DNA of 64,000 nt from JAJXZJ01 sp050012855 (lineage in GTDB: Bacteria > Verrucomicrobiota > Verrucomicrobiia > Limisphaerales > J093): NCBI GenBank assembly GCA_050012855.1, contig JBEKGJ010000024.1:5496-69495 (forward strand). Reading direction: 5' to 3'. The translations under genes were made by a program, and so were the position numbers. Shown piece by piece: positions 55,934 through 63,781 of this stretch. The notes below the pieces were generated by a model. It worked only from the letters and a program-made list of their open reading frames with translations, had not been told where the DNA came from and did no database searches. Numbering within the stretch: position 1 is the stretch's first letter; every line of letters begins with the position of its first letter.

Positions 55934-58675
55934 ATGGCGGCCCGTCGAGATGTAACCGATGACACAATGAATCTGTCTTCACGCGCAATGATCTTTCGCT
56001 GCCTGATGGGATGGCTGGCGCTGACCGGTATGGCCGCGGGTGCCCGCGGTGCCGACGCCACACGATTTGAATTCCGCGAGCCACGGACGACGGCCTATCG
56101 CCTGGAACTGCCAACGACCGCCGAGACTTCGACCGCCAAACCCGCCTGGGTCCGCGCCCGACCGGAGCGCGGACCGACGAACTTGGTCCAGTTTGGCAGC
56201 CGCGTCGTGCTGCGCCTCGCGGCGCCGGAGAAACTGCCGGCCCTGATTGCCGGCAGCCCGCTCAAACTCGAAAGCACGATCCGGTCGAATCTGTTCGTCC
56301 TCACCGCGCCGGACGCGCTCACCGCCGTGCGCGAGGCCGCGCGACTGGCGCAGTTGCCGGGGGTCGAGGTGAGCCACCCGATCCGCCGCCGCGCCCTGCG
56401 ATTGCAAGGACCGTATGCCCCCATGCCGAACGATCCATTTTTCCCCGACCAGTGGCATCTCGAGGATCGGGACCCGAACACGGCCGCCCCGGTGGGCTTC
56501 GACCTCAACGTGCGCGCCGCCTGGCCGGTGACCCGGGGCGAAGGCATCGTCGTCGGCGTCGCGGATGACGGCATCGAACTGGCCCATCCCGACCTGCAGG
56601 CGAACACGGCGAACACCAACCACTGGAACTTCGTGACCGGCCAGCCTGATGGCAGTGAGGCCTCTTCCGTGCTCATGCACGGCACCGCCGTGGCCGGGCT
56701 CATCGCCGCCACCGGCAACAACAGCATTGGCGTTTCCGGCGTGGCGCCGGGGGCGCAGATGGCGAGCCTGGTGATCTGGGACTCCACCGGCAACATCGTC
56801 GATGAACTGGGGTTGATGGAGATGTATTCCTACCATTCCAACGTCATCCAGGTGGAGAATCACAGTTGGGGCAGCGTCGGTGGCTACCAAAGCCCGGTGC
56901 CCGACCTCGAGGACGCGGGAATCCAGAACGCCGTGCAGAACGGCCGCGGCGGCAAGGGGGTGGTGCTTGCCCGTGCCGCCGGCAATTACCGGCTCGACGA
57001 TGGTCAAGGCAACGCCTGCATCGGCAACGGCAACGACGACGGCTACCCGCAAGACCCGCGGGAAATCGCCGTCGCCGGCGTGCGGCCTAACGGACGCGCC
57101 GTCAGCTACACCACTCCGGGCGCGAACGTGCTCATCGCCGCGTTTACCGGCGACTACTATGTGGACACGCCGGATGGCGGAACCACCAACTATCCGAACC
57201 TCTTCACGACCGACCGTCTCGGCACCGAAGGCTATAACACCGACCTCAGCAACAACCCGGACTATTGCTTCGGCGACACCGGTTTCAACGGCACCTCCGG
57301 CTCCACGCCGCAAATTGCCGGCCTCTGCGCCTTGATCCTGGCAGCCAACCCGCAGCTCACTTATCGCGACGTCCAGCAGTTGCTCATTCTCTCCGCGCGC
57401 CACCTCGACCTGGCCGATCCCGACATCCAGACCAACGGCGCCGGTTTCCGCGTCAGCCACAACGTTGGTTTCGGTGTACCCGACGCCGCCCAGGCGATGT
57501 TCCTGGCAAAAGCGTGGTCCAACCGCCCGCCCGCGACCGACATCACCGTCACCAATGACATCACCGCCGCCAATCCCGGCGGGATGACCATTCCGGATGA
57601 CGGCCTCCGCGTGCTCATCACCGGGACTGGCGTGCCGGCCAGCCTGCAGTCCATCCCATCGTTCCCGTGCGACGGCCTCCATCCGGACCAGCCGACGGCC
57701 GTGTTGCCCATCGTGGACGTGGGCCAGGCCTTGCAGCCCCTCACCCAGGACCTCACCGGCAAGGCGGCGTTGATCCAGCGCGGCGTGAATTATTTCGCGC
57801 AGAAGATCGGCTACGCCGTCGCCGCCGGTGCCCGCTTCGTCATCATTTACGACAACAAGAACGGCAACGAACGCATCTTCATGGATGGCGTGGACATTCA
57901 GTTCTACCCGGTGCCGACGGTTTTCATTGACCAGAACTCCGGCAACGCCCTGCACCGCTATCTCCTGTCCGCCACCAATGCGCAGGCGCAGTTGAAGCTG
58001 AACTCCGTCCGTTTCCCGCTCGTGGTCACCAACACACTCCTCTGCGAACACGTCAAGCTCAACGCGAACATCGTCCATCCGGCCCGCTCGGACGTGCGGA
58101 TCACCCTGATCTCGCCCGCGGGCACCCGCAGTGTCCTGGCGCATTGGAACTACGACACCACCGATGCGCTCGGCGACTGGGACTATTATTCCACGCTGCA
58201 CCATTTCGAGAGCAGCTATGGCACCTGGTACGTCGAAGTCAGTGACGAGCAACCCGGCAACGTAGGACAAGTGCTTGGCCTGGGCCTGACGATCACCGGC
58301 GTGCCGATCAAGGACACCGATCATGACGGCCTCGATGACGATTGGGAAATGGCCCGTTTTAACACGCTTGCCTACGGCCCGGCGGACAATCCCGCTCTCG
58401 ACGGCTACAACAACATGGTCAAACAAATCCTCGGCTGGGATCCGCTCCGATCCGCGGTTCCGTTCCAGCTCGACCTCTCGGCCTGGAACCCAAGCCTGCA
58501 ACGCTTGAGCTGGCCCACCAGCACCAACTTCCAGTACCAGGTCTTCGGCAGTTCCGACCTTGGCCAGCCGCTGACACTCCTGACGAACCTGCCCGGCCAG
58601 TTCCCGACCACCGAGTATATCCTGCCGTCGGCGGCCACCGGCCAGCGGTTTTACAACGTGCGGCAAACCCAGTAA
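55934..58675 (+). CDS. Secreted subtilisin-like (kexin-type) serine protease
   Basis: 913 residues. Signal sequence near residues 20-40 (ATG 55967 would fit better as a start; 55934 has a GAGG upstream). S8 catalytic residues: VGVADDGIELAHPDL (Asp211), HGTAVAGLIAATGN (His249) and FNGTSGSTPQIAGL (Ser455). A PA-like domain (GKAALIQRGVNYFAQKIGY) is inserted at about 610-690, followed by a P/homoB domain (about 690-790), a calcium-binding-type DTDHDGLDDDWE segment, and the same C-terminal domain (ends FYNVRQTQ) as other secreted proteins here. Confidence 0.88.
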   Translation: MAARRDVTDDTMNLSSRAMIFRCLMGWLALTGMAAGARGADATRFEFREPRTTAYRLELPTTAETSTAKPAWVRARPERGPTNLVQFGSRVVLRLAAPEKLPALIAGSPLKLESTIRSNLFVLTAPDALTAVREAARLAQLPGVEVSHPIRRRALRLQGPYAPMPNDPFFPDQWHLEDRDPNTAAPVGFDLNVRAAWPVTRGEGIVVGVADDGIELAHPDLQANTANTNHWNFVTGQPDGSEASSVLMHGTAVAGLIAATGNNSIGVSGVAPGAQMASLVIWDSTGNIVDELGLMEMYSYHSNVIQVENHSWGSVGGYQSPVPDLEDAGIQNAVQNGRGGKGVVLARAAGNYRLDDGQGNACIGNGNDDGYPQDPREIAVAGVRPNGRAVSYTTPGANVLIAAFTGDYYVDTPDGGTTNYPNLFTTDRLGTEGYNTDLSNNPDYCFGDTGFNGTSGSTPQIAGLCALILAANPQLTYRDVQQLLILSARHLDLADPDIQTNGAGFRVSHNVGFGVPDAAQAMFLAKAWSNRPPATDITVTNDITAANPGGMTIPDDGLRVLITGTGVPASLQSIPSFPCDGLHPDQPTAVLPIVDVGQALQPLTQDLTGKAALIQRGVNYFAQKIGYAVAAGARFVIIYDNKNGNERIFMDGVDIQFYPVPTVFIDQNSGNALHRYLLSATNAQAQLKLNSVRFPLVVTNTLLCEHVKLNANIVHPARSDVRITLISPAGTRSVLAHWNYDTTDALGDWDYYSTLHHFESSYGTWYVEVSDEQPGNVGQVLGLGLTITGVPIKDTDHDGLDDDWEMARFNTLAYGPADNPALDGYNNMVKQILGWDPLRSAVPFQLDLSAWNPSLQRLSWPTSTNFQYQVFGSSDLGQPLTLLTNLPGQFPTTEYILPSAATGQRFYNVRQTQ

Positions 58676-58716
58676 GCCGGAGGCGCCTCCGGGCGCGGCG
58701 CCACCGTACCATGATT

Positions 58717-58748
58717 GGACCGCGGCTGTGTCGGAGATCAGCCGCAGC
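58717..58748 (+). repeat. Solitary family D half-element (REP-like)
   Basis: GGACCGCGGCTGTGTCGG followed by AGATCAGCCGCAGC, one end of the 122-bp element without the inverted partner, after the protease gene. Confidence 0.6.
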
Positions 58749-58825
58749 ATCTTGAACAATTCCGCAGCGTCAGACGGGTCCCGGCGCCTCGCTTGGGGGA
58801 TGGCGCTGCTGCCTCGGAGCCCCGC

Positions 58826-58902
58826 CGTAGCGGCGGCTCGGTAGAGCGCCGCCATCCGAGTGAAAACGGGAAAGTGCGGCGGTCTGCCGACGCGCCGCTA
58901 CG
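58826..58902. repeat. BIME-like element, family G (GTAG-hairpin, 77 bp)
   Basis: Starts CGTAGCGGCGGCTCGG and ends with the inverted ACGCGCCGCTACG. Each end is GTAG followed by a GCGGC-type hairpin, the layout of REP sequences moved by REP-associated transposases. The second copy is at 61713-61807. Confidence 0.65.
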
Positions 58903-58959
58903 GCGCCACCCGCGGTTTCGACGTTGACGCAGCGCCGCCCTTCGGGTGGATTAGTTGCC

Positions 58960-60555
58960 ATGTCAACACGCTCTGGTTTTTCCCCACGCGAAGCCCGCTT
59001 TGCCGTTCGACTCGCCCGTGGAGCCGCACTGGCCACCCTGCTTCTCGCCGGCCTGAATCCCGCCGCCCGCGCCGATGTGCGCCTGGCGGCCCTGTTCTCC
59101 GACAACGCCGTCCTGCAACAAGGCCTGCCCATCAAGATTTGGGGCTGGGCCGACACCAACGAACCGGTCACCGTCACCTTCCGCCAGCAGAAGGTCACCG
59201 TGCCCGGCAGCCTCACCGGCAAGTGGACCGTGACGCTGGCGCCCGAGAAAGCCGGCGGTCCCGACACGCTGGTGGTCACCGGCAAGAACCGTCGCGAAGT
59301 GAAAAACGTCTTGGTGGGCGAGGTCTGGATCTGCAGCGGCCAGTCGAACATGGAGTTTCCGCTAACCGGCTGGGGAGTGCCGCCGCCCAACTCGGCCAGC
59401 GATATCGCCAACGCCGCCAACCCGAACATCCGCCTGTTCACCGTGCCCAAATTCAAGGCCGCCGAGCCCGTGGACGACTTCAAGGCCGCGTGGCAGCCCT
59501 GCACGCCGCAAACCGTGCCGACATTCTCGGCGGTGGGCTATTATTTCGGCCGCGCCCTCCAAGCGGCGCGCCATGTGCCCGTCGGTCTCATTCACACCTC
59601 CTGGGGCGGGTCGCCGGTCGAAGTCTGGATCAGCGAAGACGTGTTCAAATCCAGCCCGGAGTACCGTCGCGACATCCTCGAACCCTATGCAGGCCAGGTG
59701 AGCGACTTTCAAAAATCGCTCGCCCAGTGGGAACAGGCCAAGGCCGCAGCGGAGAAGGAAGGCAAGAAATATGATCAGGGCCGGCCGTGGGATCCGTGGA
59801 AACCATCCGAACTCTACAACGGCATGATCGCCCCGCTGATTCCGTATGCGGTGCGCGGCGCCATCTGGTATCAGGGTGAATCGAACGCCGGCCGTGCCTG
59901 GCAGTATCGCCACCTTTTCCCGGACATGATCAGCAACTGGCGCCGCGATTGGGGCCAGCGCGAGTTCACCTTCCTTGCCGTGCAGCTCGCGCCGTGGGAC
60001 AAGGGCCGTCAGCGCCTCCCGGCGCGCATCAATGTCCACCCGGTCGAAAGCGACTGGGCCGAACTCCGCGAAGCCCAAGTCGTCACCACCAAGGTCATCC
60101 CGCAAGTAGGGCTCGCCGTCATCACCGACGTCGGCGACAAGGACGACATCCATCCCGTCCGCAAGGCGCCCGTCGGCGACCGGCTGGCGCAGGCGGCGCG
60201 GGTGATCGCCTACCGGGAGCCGATCTACGGCCTCAGCCCCATGTTCGCCTCGGTCCGCTTCGACGACCGCAAGGCCACGGTCACTTTCGACAACGCGGGT
60301 CGCGGCCTGGTCGCACAGCGCGGCGAACTCACCGGCTTTGCGATTGCCGGCGCGGACCGCAAGTTCCAGTGGGCCAACGCCGAAATCCGCGGCAAGAACC
60401 GCGTGGTCGTCAGCAGCCCGCTCGTGCCGCATCCGGTGGCGGTCCGCTATGGCTGGGACGACTTTCCGATCGTCAATCTCTTCAGCCGCGACGGCCTGCC
60501 CGCGTCGCCGTTCCGCACGGACGATTTCCCGATGGTGACCGCTCCGAAGCGCTGA
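58960..60555 (+). CDS. Sialate O-acetylesterase
   Basis: 531 residues, exported (signal about 15-40). VRLAALFSDNAVLQQGLPIKIWGW is the N-terminal beta domain, then SGDS-like EVWICSGQSNMEFPL with the catalytic Ser, and IWYQGESNAGRAWQYRHLF with the second motif of the SASA family; the catalytic His is near the DDIHP stretch. It removes O-acetyl groups from sialic acids so that sialidase can act; the sialidase-like gene is 86 bp downstream. Confidence 0.85.
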   Translation: MSTRSGFSPREARFAVRLARGAALATLLLAGLNPAARADVRLAALFSDNAVLQQGLPIKIWGWADTNEPVTVTFRQQKVTVPGSLTGKWTVTLAPEKAGGPDTLVVTGKNRREVKNVLVGEVWICSGQSNMEFPLTGWGVPPPNSASDIANAANPNIRLFTVPKFKAAEPVDDFKAAWQPCTPQTVPTFSAVGYYFGRALQAARHVPVGLIHTSWGGSPVEVWISEDVFKSSPEYRRDILEPYAGQVSDFQKSLAQWEQAKAAAEKEGKKYDQGRPWDPWKPSELYNGMIAPLIPYAVRGAIWYQGESNAGRAWQYRHLFPDMISNWRRDWGQREFTFLAVQLAPWDKGRQRLPARINVHPVESDWAELREAQVVTTKVIPQVGLAVITDVGDKDDIHPVRKAPVGDRLAQAARVIAYREPIYGLSPMFASVRFDDRKATVTFDNAGRGLVAQRGELTGFAIAGADRKFQWANAEIRGKNRVVVSSPLVPHPVAVRYGWDDFPIVNLFSRDGLPASPFRTDDFPMVTAPKR

Positions 60556-60641
60556 GCGCCGGCGTAACGAGGCTTGAACTGCGGACGGAGCGGCGCTATG
60601 AATCAGCCGACGCCCGCCGTTGGGCGCCGTGATCAAAAACC

Positions 60642-61709
60642 ATGAATGCTCGATTCGCCCGCTTTCCTCTCGCCCTCGTGATCCTGACCGCACTGACCGC
60701 GAATGTCGCCACCGCGCGCGCGGCGGAGGCTGACCCGGCCGTCGTCGCCACCGAGTTCCTCACCGACAACCCGCCCACGGCGACCAGCCACGCCTCGACG
60801 ATTGTCGAGACGCCCGATGGTCTGCTGGCCGCCTGGTTTGGCGGCACGCGCGAGGCCGCCACCGACGTCAGCATCTGGCTTTCGCGCAACCCGGGCACGG
60901 GCTGGGCCGCTCCCGTCGAAATCGCCAACGGCGCCGATGTCAAACGCCAGGTCCGCTACCCGTGCTGGAACCCAGTCCTCTTCCGGCGCAACAACGGCAA
61001 TCTCCTCCTGTTTTACAAGGTCGGTTCCAGCCCCGCGAGTTGGTGGGGCATGGTGCGGCTCTCGAAAGACGACGGCAAAAGCTGGTCCGAAGTGAGACGC
61101 CTGCCCTCCGGCATCGTCGGCCCGGTGCGCAACAAACCGATCGAACTGGGCGACGGGCTCCTGCTGTGCGGAGCGAGCCTCGAGAACAAGGGCTGGCGCG
61201 TCCATGTCGAGACCTGCCACGATCCCTTTGGCAGTTGGGAGCGCTCGCCGGACTTGAATGCCGCCTCCACCTTGGCTGCCATCCAGCCCACCATCCTGCG
61301 ACACAGCGAAACCAGCATCCAGCTCCTCTGCCGCACCCGGCAGGGCTGGATCACCGAATGCTGGACGCAGAACGGGGGCGCCAGTTGGGGACCAATGACC
61401 CGCACCGCCCTGCCCAACCCGAACAGCGCGATTGACAGCGTCGCGCTCCGCGACGGCCGGTTTCTCCTGGTTTACAATCCCTCGCGCGAGGACCGCCACA
61501 CGCTCGACATTGCGCTCTCGCTCGATGGCCGGACGTGGCAAACGGCGGCACAACTCGAAAACGAGCCCGACGGCGAGTTCTCCTATCCCGCCATGATCCA
61601 GACCGACGACGGCCAGGTGCATGTCACCTACACGTGGAAGCGGCAGCGGATCAAACACGTTGTCCTCGACGTGACGAAGTTCAACCTGCGGCCGCTGCCG
61701 GGCAACTGA
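60642..61709 (+). CDS. Exported sialidase (BNR repeat, GH33-like)
   Basis: 355 residues with signal peptide (1-28). Asp boxes: LSKDDGKSWSE, then WTQNGGASWGP; NKPIELGDGLLLCG, QPTILRHSE and LCRTRQGWI are conserved around the six-bladed propeller. It would hydrolyse sialic acid or a related terminal sugar. With the adjacent sialate O-acetylesterase it forms a two-step glycan-trimming pair. Substrate specificity not proven from sequence. Confidence 0.8.
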   Translation: MNARFARFPLALVILTALTANVATARAAEADPAVVATEFLTDNPPTATSHASTIVETPDGLLAAWFGGTREAATDVSIWLSRNPGTGWAAPVEIANGADVKRQVRYPCWNPVLFRRNNGNLLLFYKVGSSPASWWGMVRLSKDDGKSWSEVRRLPSGIVGPVRNKPIELGDGLLLCGASLENKGWRVHVETCHDPFGSWERSPDLNAASTLAAIQPTILRHSETSIQLLCRTRQGWITECWTQNGGASWGPMTRTALPNPNSAIDSVALRDGRFLLVYNPSREDRHTLDIALSLDGRTWQTAAQLENEPDGEFSYPAMIQTDDGQVHVTYTWKRQRIKHVVLDVTKFNLRPLPGN

Positions 61710-61712
61710 TTC

Positions 61713-61807
61713 GTAGCGGCAACTCGGGAGAGTGCCGCTGTTACCGGTCTTCGGGACGGGCGGCGTTTCCCTGGAAGAGAGCGGCGGATTGCCATCCGCC
61801 GCTACGT
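61713..61807. repeat. BIME-like element, family G (95 bp) that truncates a toxin gene
   Basis: Left end CGTAGCGGCAACTCGGGAG, right end inverted as GCGGATTGCCATCCGCCGCT followed by ACG, each a GTAG plus hairpin. The right border (61807) coincides with the point where the toxin homology stops. Confidence 0.7.
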
Positions 61808-61868
61808 GGATTTTGGAGGGCAGTGCGTTGAAACACCGCCAGAAATCCTCCTGCGTCTTGGAAATCAC
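61808..61868 (-). pseudogene. 5' remnant of a RelE/ParE-type toxin gene
   Basis: From a GTG at 61868 the minus strand encodes ISKTQEDFWRCFNALPSKI, the characteristic N-terminus (TxxxFWxxxxxLPxxI) of a common RelE/ParE-like toxin. The start overlaps the antitoxin stop as GTGA. After residue 20 the sequence is a palindromic repeat and then the antisense of the sialidase; the catalytic part is missing. Confidence 0.6.
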
Positions 61869-62068
61869 GGAAGGTCGCGCAGCTTCCCGGCGTCAGTGTC
61901 GGCATCCACCTTCGTCAGCAAGCCGTCCAATTTGCCCGTGGCCATGTCGTGCTGCATTTGACGGTCCCAGGCGTCGTCCTCCCACTCGTGCAGGCAGCGG
62001 GCAACCTCGGCGCGCTCTTCCCGGCTGAGGCGCGAGATGGCGGCCTTGATCTCGGCAACCGTGCTCAT
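61865..62068 (-). CDS. Antitoxin of a type II toxin-antitoxin pair (toxin truncated)
   Basis: 67 residues. TVAEIKAAISRLSREERAEVARCLHEWEDDAWDRQM with DMATGKLDGLL is typical of antitoxins partnered with RelE/ParE toxins (DDxWDRQ...D...G.LD). The partner is reduced to 20 codons at 61808-61868, so no toxin activity is expected. It begins 10 bp from the intI remnant, on the same strand. Confidence 0.65.
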   Translation of the reverse strand: MSTVAEIKAAISRLSREERAEVARCLHEWEDDAWDRQMQHDMATGKLDGLLTKVDADTDAGKLRDLP

Positions 62069-62078
62069 GTCCGGTAAG

Positions 62079-62183
62079 CTACCCGCCCATGACGCGCCGT
62101 TCGGTGTGCAGCGAGTAATGGTGCAGGCGCATCACCTGCCGCACCTGATCCAAAAGCATCGCCGGTTTTTCTTGACTGTCCAT
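62079..62183 (-). pseudogene. intI: Truncated integron integrase (N-terminal remnant of intI)
   Basis: The minus strand from ATG 62183 encodes MLLDQVRQVMRLHHYSLHTE near its start, which matches the N-terminal core-binding helix of integron integrases (class 1: VLDQLRERIRYLHYSLRTE). Homology stops after the TERR residues, where a short tail and stop follow; the catalytic domain is absent, so the enzyme is not functional. Its orientation away from the cassettes is that of intI in a normal integron. Confidence 0.7.
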
Positions 62184-62303
62184 CCGGTTCGAAGGAAAGT
62201 TCGTCTCATGATGAACCTGATATTGCCGCCGGTCAAGAAGGGGCTGAAACCCCGCCAATATCACGTTATCAGGTCAAAATGACATGTTAATCAATGGTTA
62301 GGC
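62184..62303. other. Probable attI region of a decayed integron
   Basis: The 120 bp between the intI start and the first cassette end with GTTAGGC (62297-62303), fitting the GTTRRRY crossover core. It separates the minus-strand intI remnant from the plus-strand cassette. The rest of an attI site has no conserved sequence I can verify. Confidence 0.5.
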
Positions 62304-62309
62304 TCAATC

Positions 62310-62792
62310 ATGAAGAAAGCATTCTTTTATTCCTTCCTCGCAATTTTCGTGCTTACGTCTGGCGTAACGCTTCTTGGCGTCACGAATGTCGTCGCAATAA
62401 AGGAAGGATACTTGAACGCCCTCTTCGGAAGCCTGATACTTGAGCTCATCACAGCGATGATAGCTCTATTTCGAGCGACACGGTTTTTCGAGGATTCACT
62501 TTACCGCAACGTTATGGACTACGAGCCGTCAAGAGATGCTGCACGTGTTCTTCACACGTTGCTCATCTACCAGGACAAAATGGATCCCCAGATGAAGACC
62601 AAGTTTGGATTCGTTGTAGCCCCAGGGTCTGGCGATTTCCCCCGGTTTCTTAATGGCTTGGCTGAACTCGTTGGCATGGGATTTGTTGATGTAGATAGGG
62701 AGAGATGGATGTGCTGTTTTACATCCACCGGATATCGCTTTGCGAATTACAAGAGGAAGAAGATTCAGGATGTTGGCGAGTTTATTGTATGA
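62310..62792 (+). CDS. Integron cassette 1: hypothetical membrane protein
   Basis: 160 residues, lower GC and more AT-rich codons than neighbours. Two hydrophobic segments (about 5-25 and 38-56, the second possibly amphipathic), then a soluble domain (about 60-155) with a winged-helix-like pattern (LLIYQDKMDPQMKTKFGF and LAELVGMGFVDVDRERWMCCF). The ATG lies 7 bp after the GTTRRRY core, as cassettes do, and the stop is 8 bp before attC1. No family recognised. Confidence 0.7.
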   Translation: MKKAFFYSFLAIFVLTSGVTLLGVTNVVAIKEGYLNALFGSLILELITAMIALFRATRFFEDSLYRNVMDYEPSRDAARVLHTLLIYQDKMDPQMKTKFGFVVAPGSGDFPRFLNGLAELVGMGFVDVDRERWMCCFTSTGYRFANYKRKKIQDVGEFIV

Positions 62793-62799
62793 TGAAAGA

Positions 62800-62898
62800 G
62801 CCTAACAAATCGCTGCAGGCAACGCGGGATGGGGTCTCCAGTTCCGCTTCGCGATTCACGCTGGTTGGTCCCGCGTGCCTGAGCTCTGGACGTTAGAT
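62800..62898 (+). other. attC recombination site 1 (99 bp)
   Basis: Starts with GCCTAAC (62800-62806, RYYYAAC) and ends with GTTAGAT (62892-62898, GTTRRRY). The interior arms AGGCAACGCGGGA and TCCCGCGTGCCT are inverted repeats, giving the imperfect hairpin of attC sites. Confidence 0.8.
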
Positions 62899-62907
62899 GT
62901 AAGCGCT

Positions 62908-63321
62908 ATGAAGCTTCTAATGTTCTTTATCGATCTACCTATCAGGTTCATTTTCGCTTTGGTCAGGTTCACGCTTGGCGGATTGATTGGCTGGCTGGGA
63001 ATAATTTTAGTCTCACTAAGATTTTTCGGCGTTATACATTGGCCGTGGTGGCTGGCAGCGCTGCCACTCGAATACGGCGTCATCTATTGTCTGTATATGA
63101 CCATCGACGGAACACTGTATCGGGCAGGGCTAAAAAAGATGGGTGGCTATGCGCGTTTCACCTCATTCGAGAGTAGGGAAGCCGAGGAGGTCTTCAAGCT
63201 TTCACAGATCGGGAAGGACGCATATATCGCCGAGAAGCAAGCCGAACTCGCCCCCAAAATTGACGCAATGATTGCCGAAGCGAGAGAACGACAAAAAAGC
63301 AAGGAAAAGCAGAACGAATGA
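62908..63321 (+). CDS. Integron cassette 2: hypothetical membrane protein
   Basis: 137 residues from ATG 62908, the first Met after the attC1 core (the frame extends to 62875, inside attC1). Two or three hydrophobic segments (about 5-25, 27-45, 48-68), then a charged cytoplasmic tail with a helical, coiled-coil-like end (KQAELAPKIDAMIAEARERQ). Codon usage is AT-richer than the chromosome. Stop is 7 bp before attC2. No family recognised. Confidence 0.7.
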   Translation: MKLLMFFIDLPIRFIFALVRFTLGGLIGWLGIILVSLRFFGVIHWPWWLAALPLEYGVIYCLYMTIDGTLYRAGLKKMGGYARFTSFESREAEEVFKLSQIGKDAYIAEKQAELAPKIDAMIAEARERQKSKEKQNE

Positions 63322-63328
63322 CAAAATC

Positions 63329-63392
63329 ATCTAACACACCAAGGCATTGCATTGAGCGAGTCGGCGAGCCTCAAGGCAATGCGTGGTTGAAC
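63329..63392 (+). other. attC recombination site 2 (64 bp)
   Basis: Starts with ATCTAAC (63329-63335, RYYYAAC) and ends with GTTGAAC (63386-63392, GTTRRRY). The arms CCAAGGCATTGCATTGAG and CTCAAGGCAATGCGTGG pair as an imperfect hairpin with a short loop, typical of a compact attC. Confidence 0.85.
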
Positions 63393-63781
63393 GAGCCCGG
63401 CCTGCCGGCCGGCCGGTAGATCGAAGCGGGTCGGGTTCCGGTCGGTCACCAGCTTTTCCTCCGAAACCTAGCGAGCCAGCCCGTCGGCTGGACCAGCCGC
63501 GGCCGTTTGGGTAGCTGCCCGATGCTGGGCGGGCACGTGTGTTTGGCGCTGCTGCGTCGGCGCCCCAGCTTTCGTCGCCCGGCGGACCGCACCGACTGGA
63601 CCGCTCTGTGAGTCCCGGCGATCGCCGCAACGCAGCCCGCCTCGACTTGGCTGAACGGCTCGGTGGCAGACGAACCCGCTGCGGGTCGCCGACCCGCGCG
63701 TCGCAAGGCCGCGCGCAAGCGTTTGCCCGTGGGTGACGGAACATCGTGTGCCCCGGAGCCAGCCGCTTGCGTCGTGTCTTC
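63393..63781. other. Gene-free sequence after the cassette array
   Basis: About 390 bp, GC-rich, without a believable ORF. It includes a family E half-element on the minus strand (63705-63663: CGCGCGGGTCGGCGACCCGC then AGCGGGTTCG, as at 9846-9872) and several small palindromes such as GCCGGCCGGCCGG near 63404. Confidence 0.45.

Noticed and set aside
55979..58855. 958-aa antisense open frame over the protease gene
   Set aside because: GC-driven antisense frame; Gly/Val/Asp-rich with no recognisable motif, while the plus strand has a complete S8 protease.
60633..61868. 411-aa minus-strand frame over the sialidase
   Set aside because: Only its first 20 codons match a toxin; the rest is antisense to the sialidase and includes a repeat. 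Annotated instead as a truncated toxin.
62165..62200. Cassette promoter (Pc) near the intI remnant on the plus strand
   Set aside because: TTGACT at 62172 lacks a credible -10 at 16-18 bp, so it is not reported as a promoter.
63331..63744. 137-aa minus-strand frame at the right end
   Set aside because: Arg/Pro/Ala-rich, begins in repeat sequence and overlaps the attC site.
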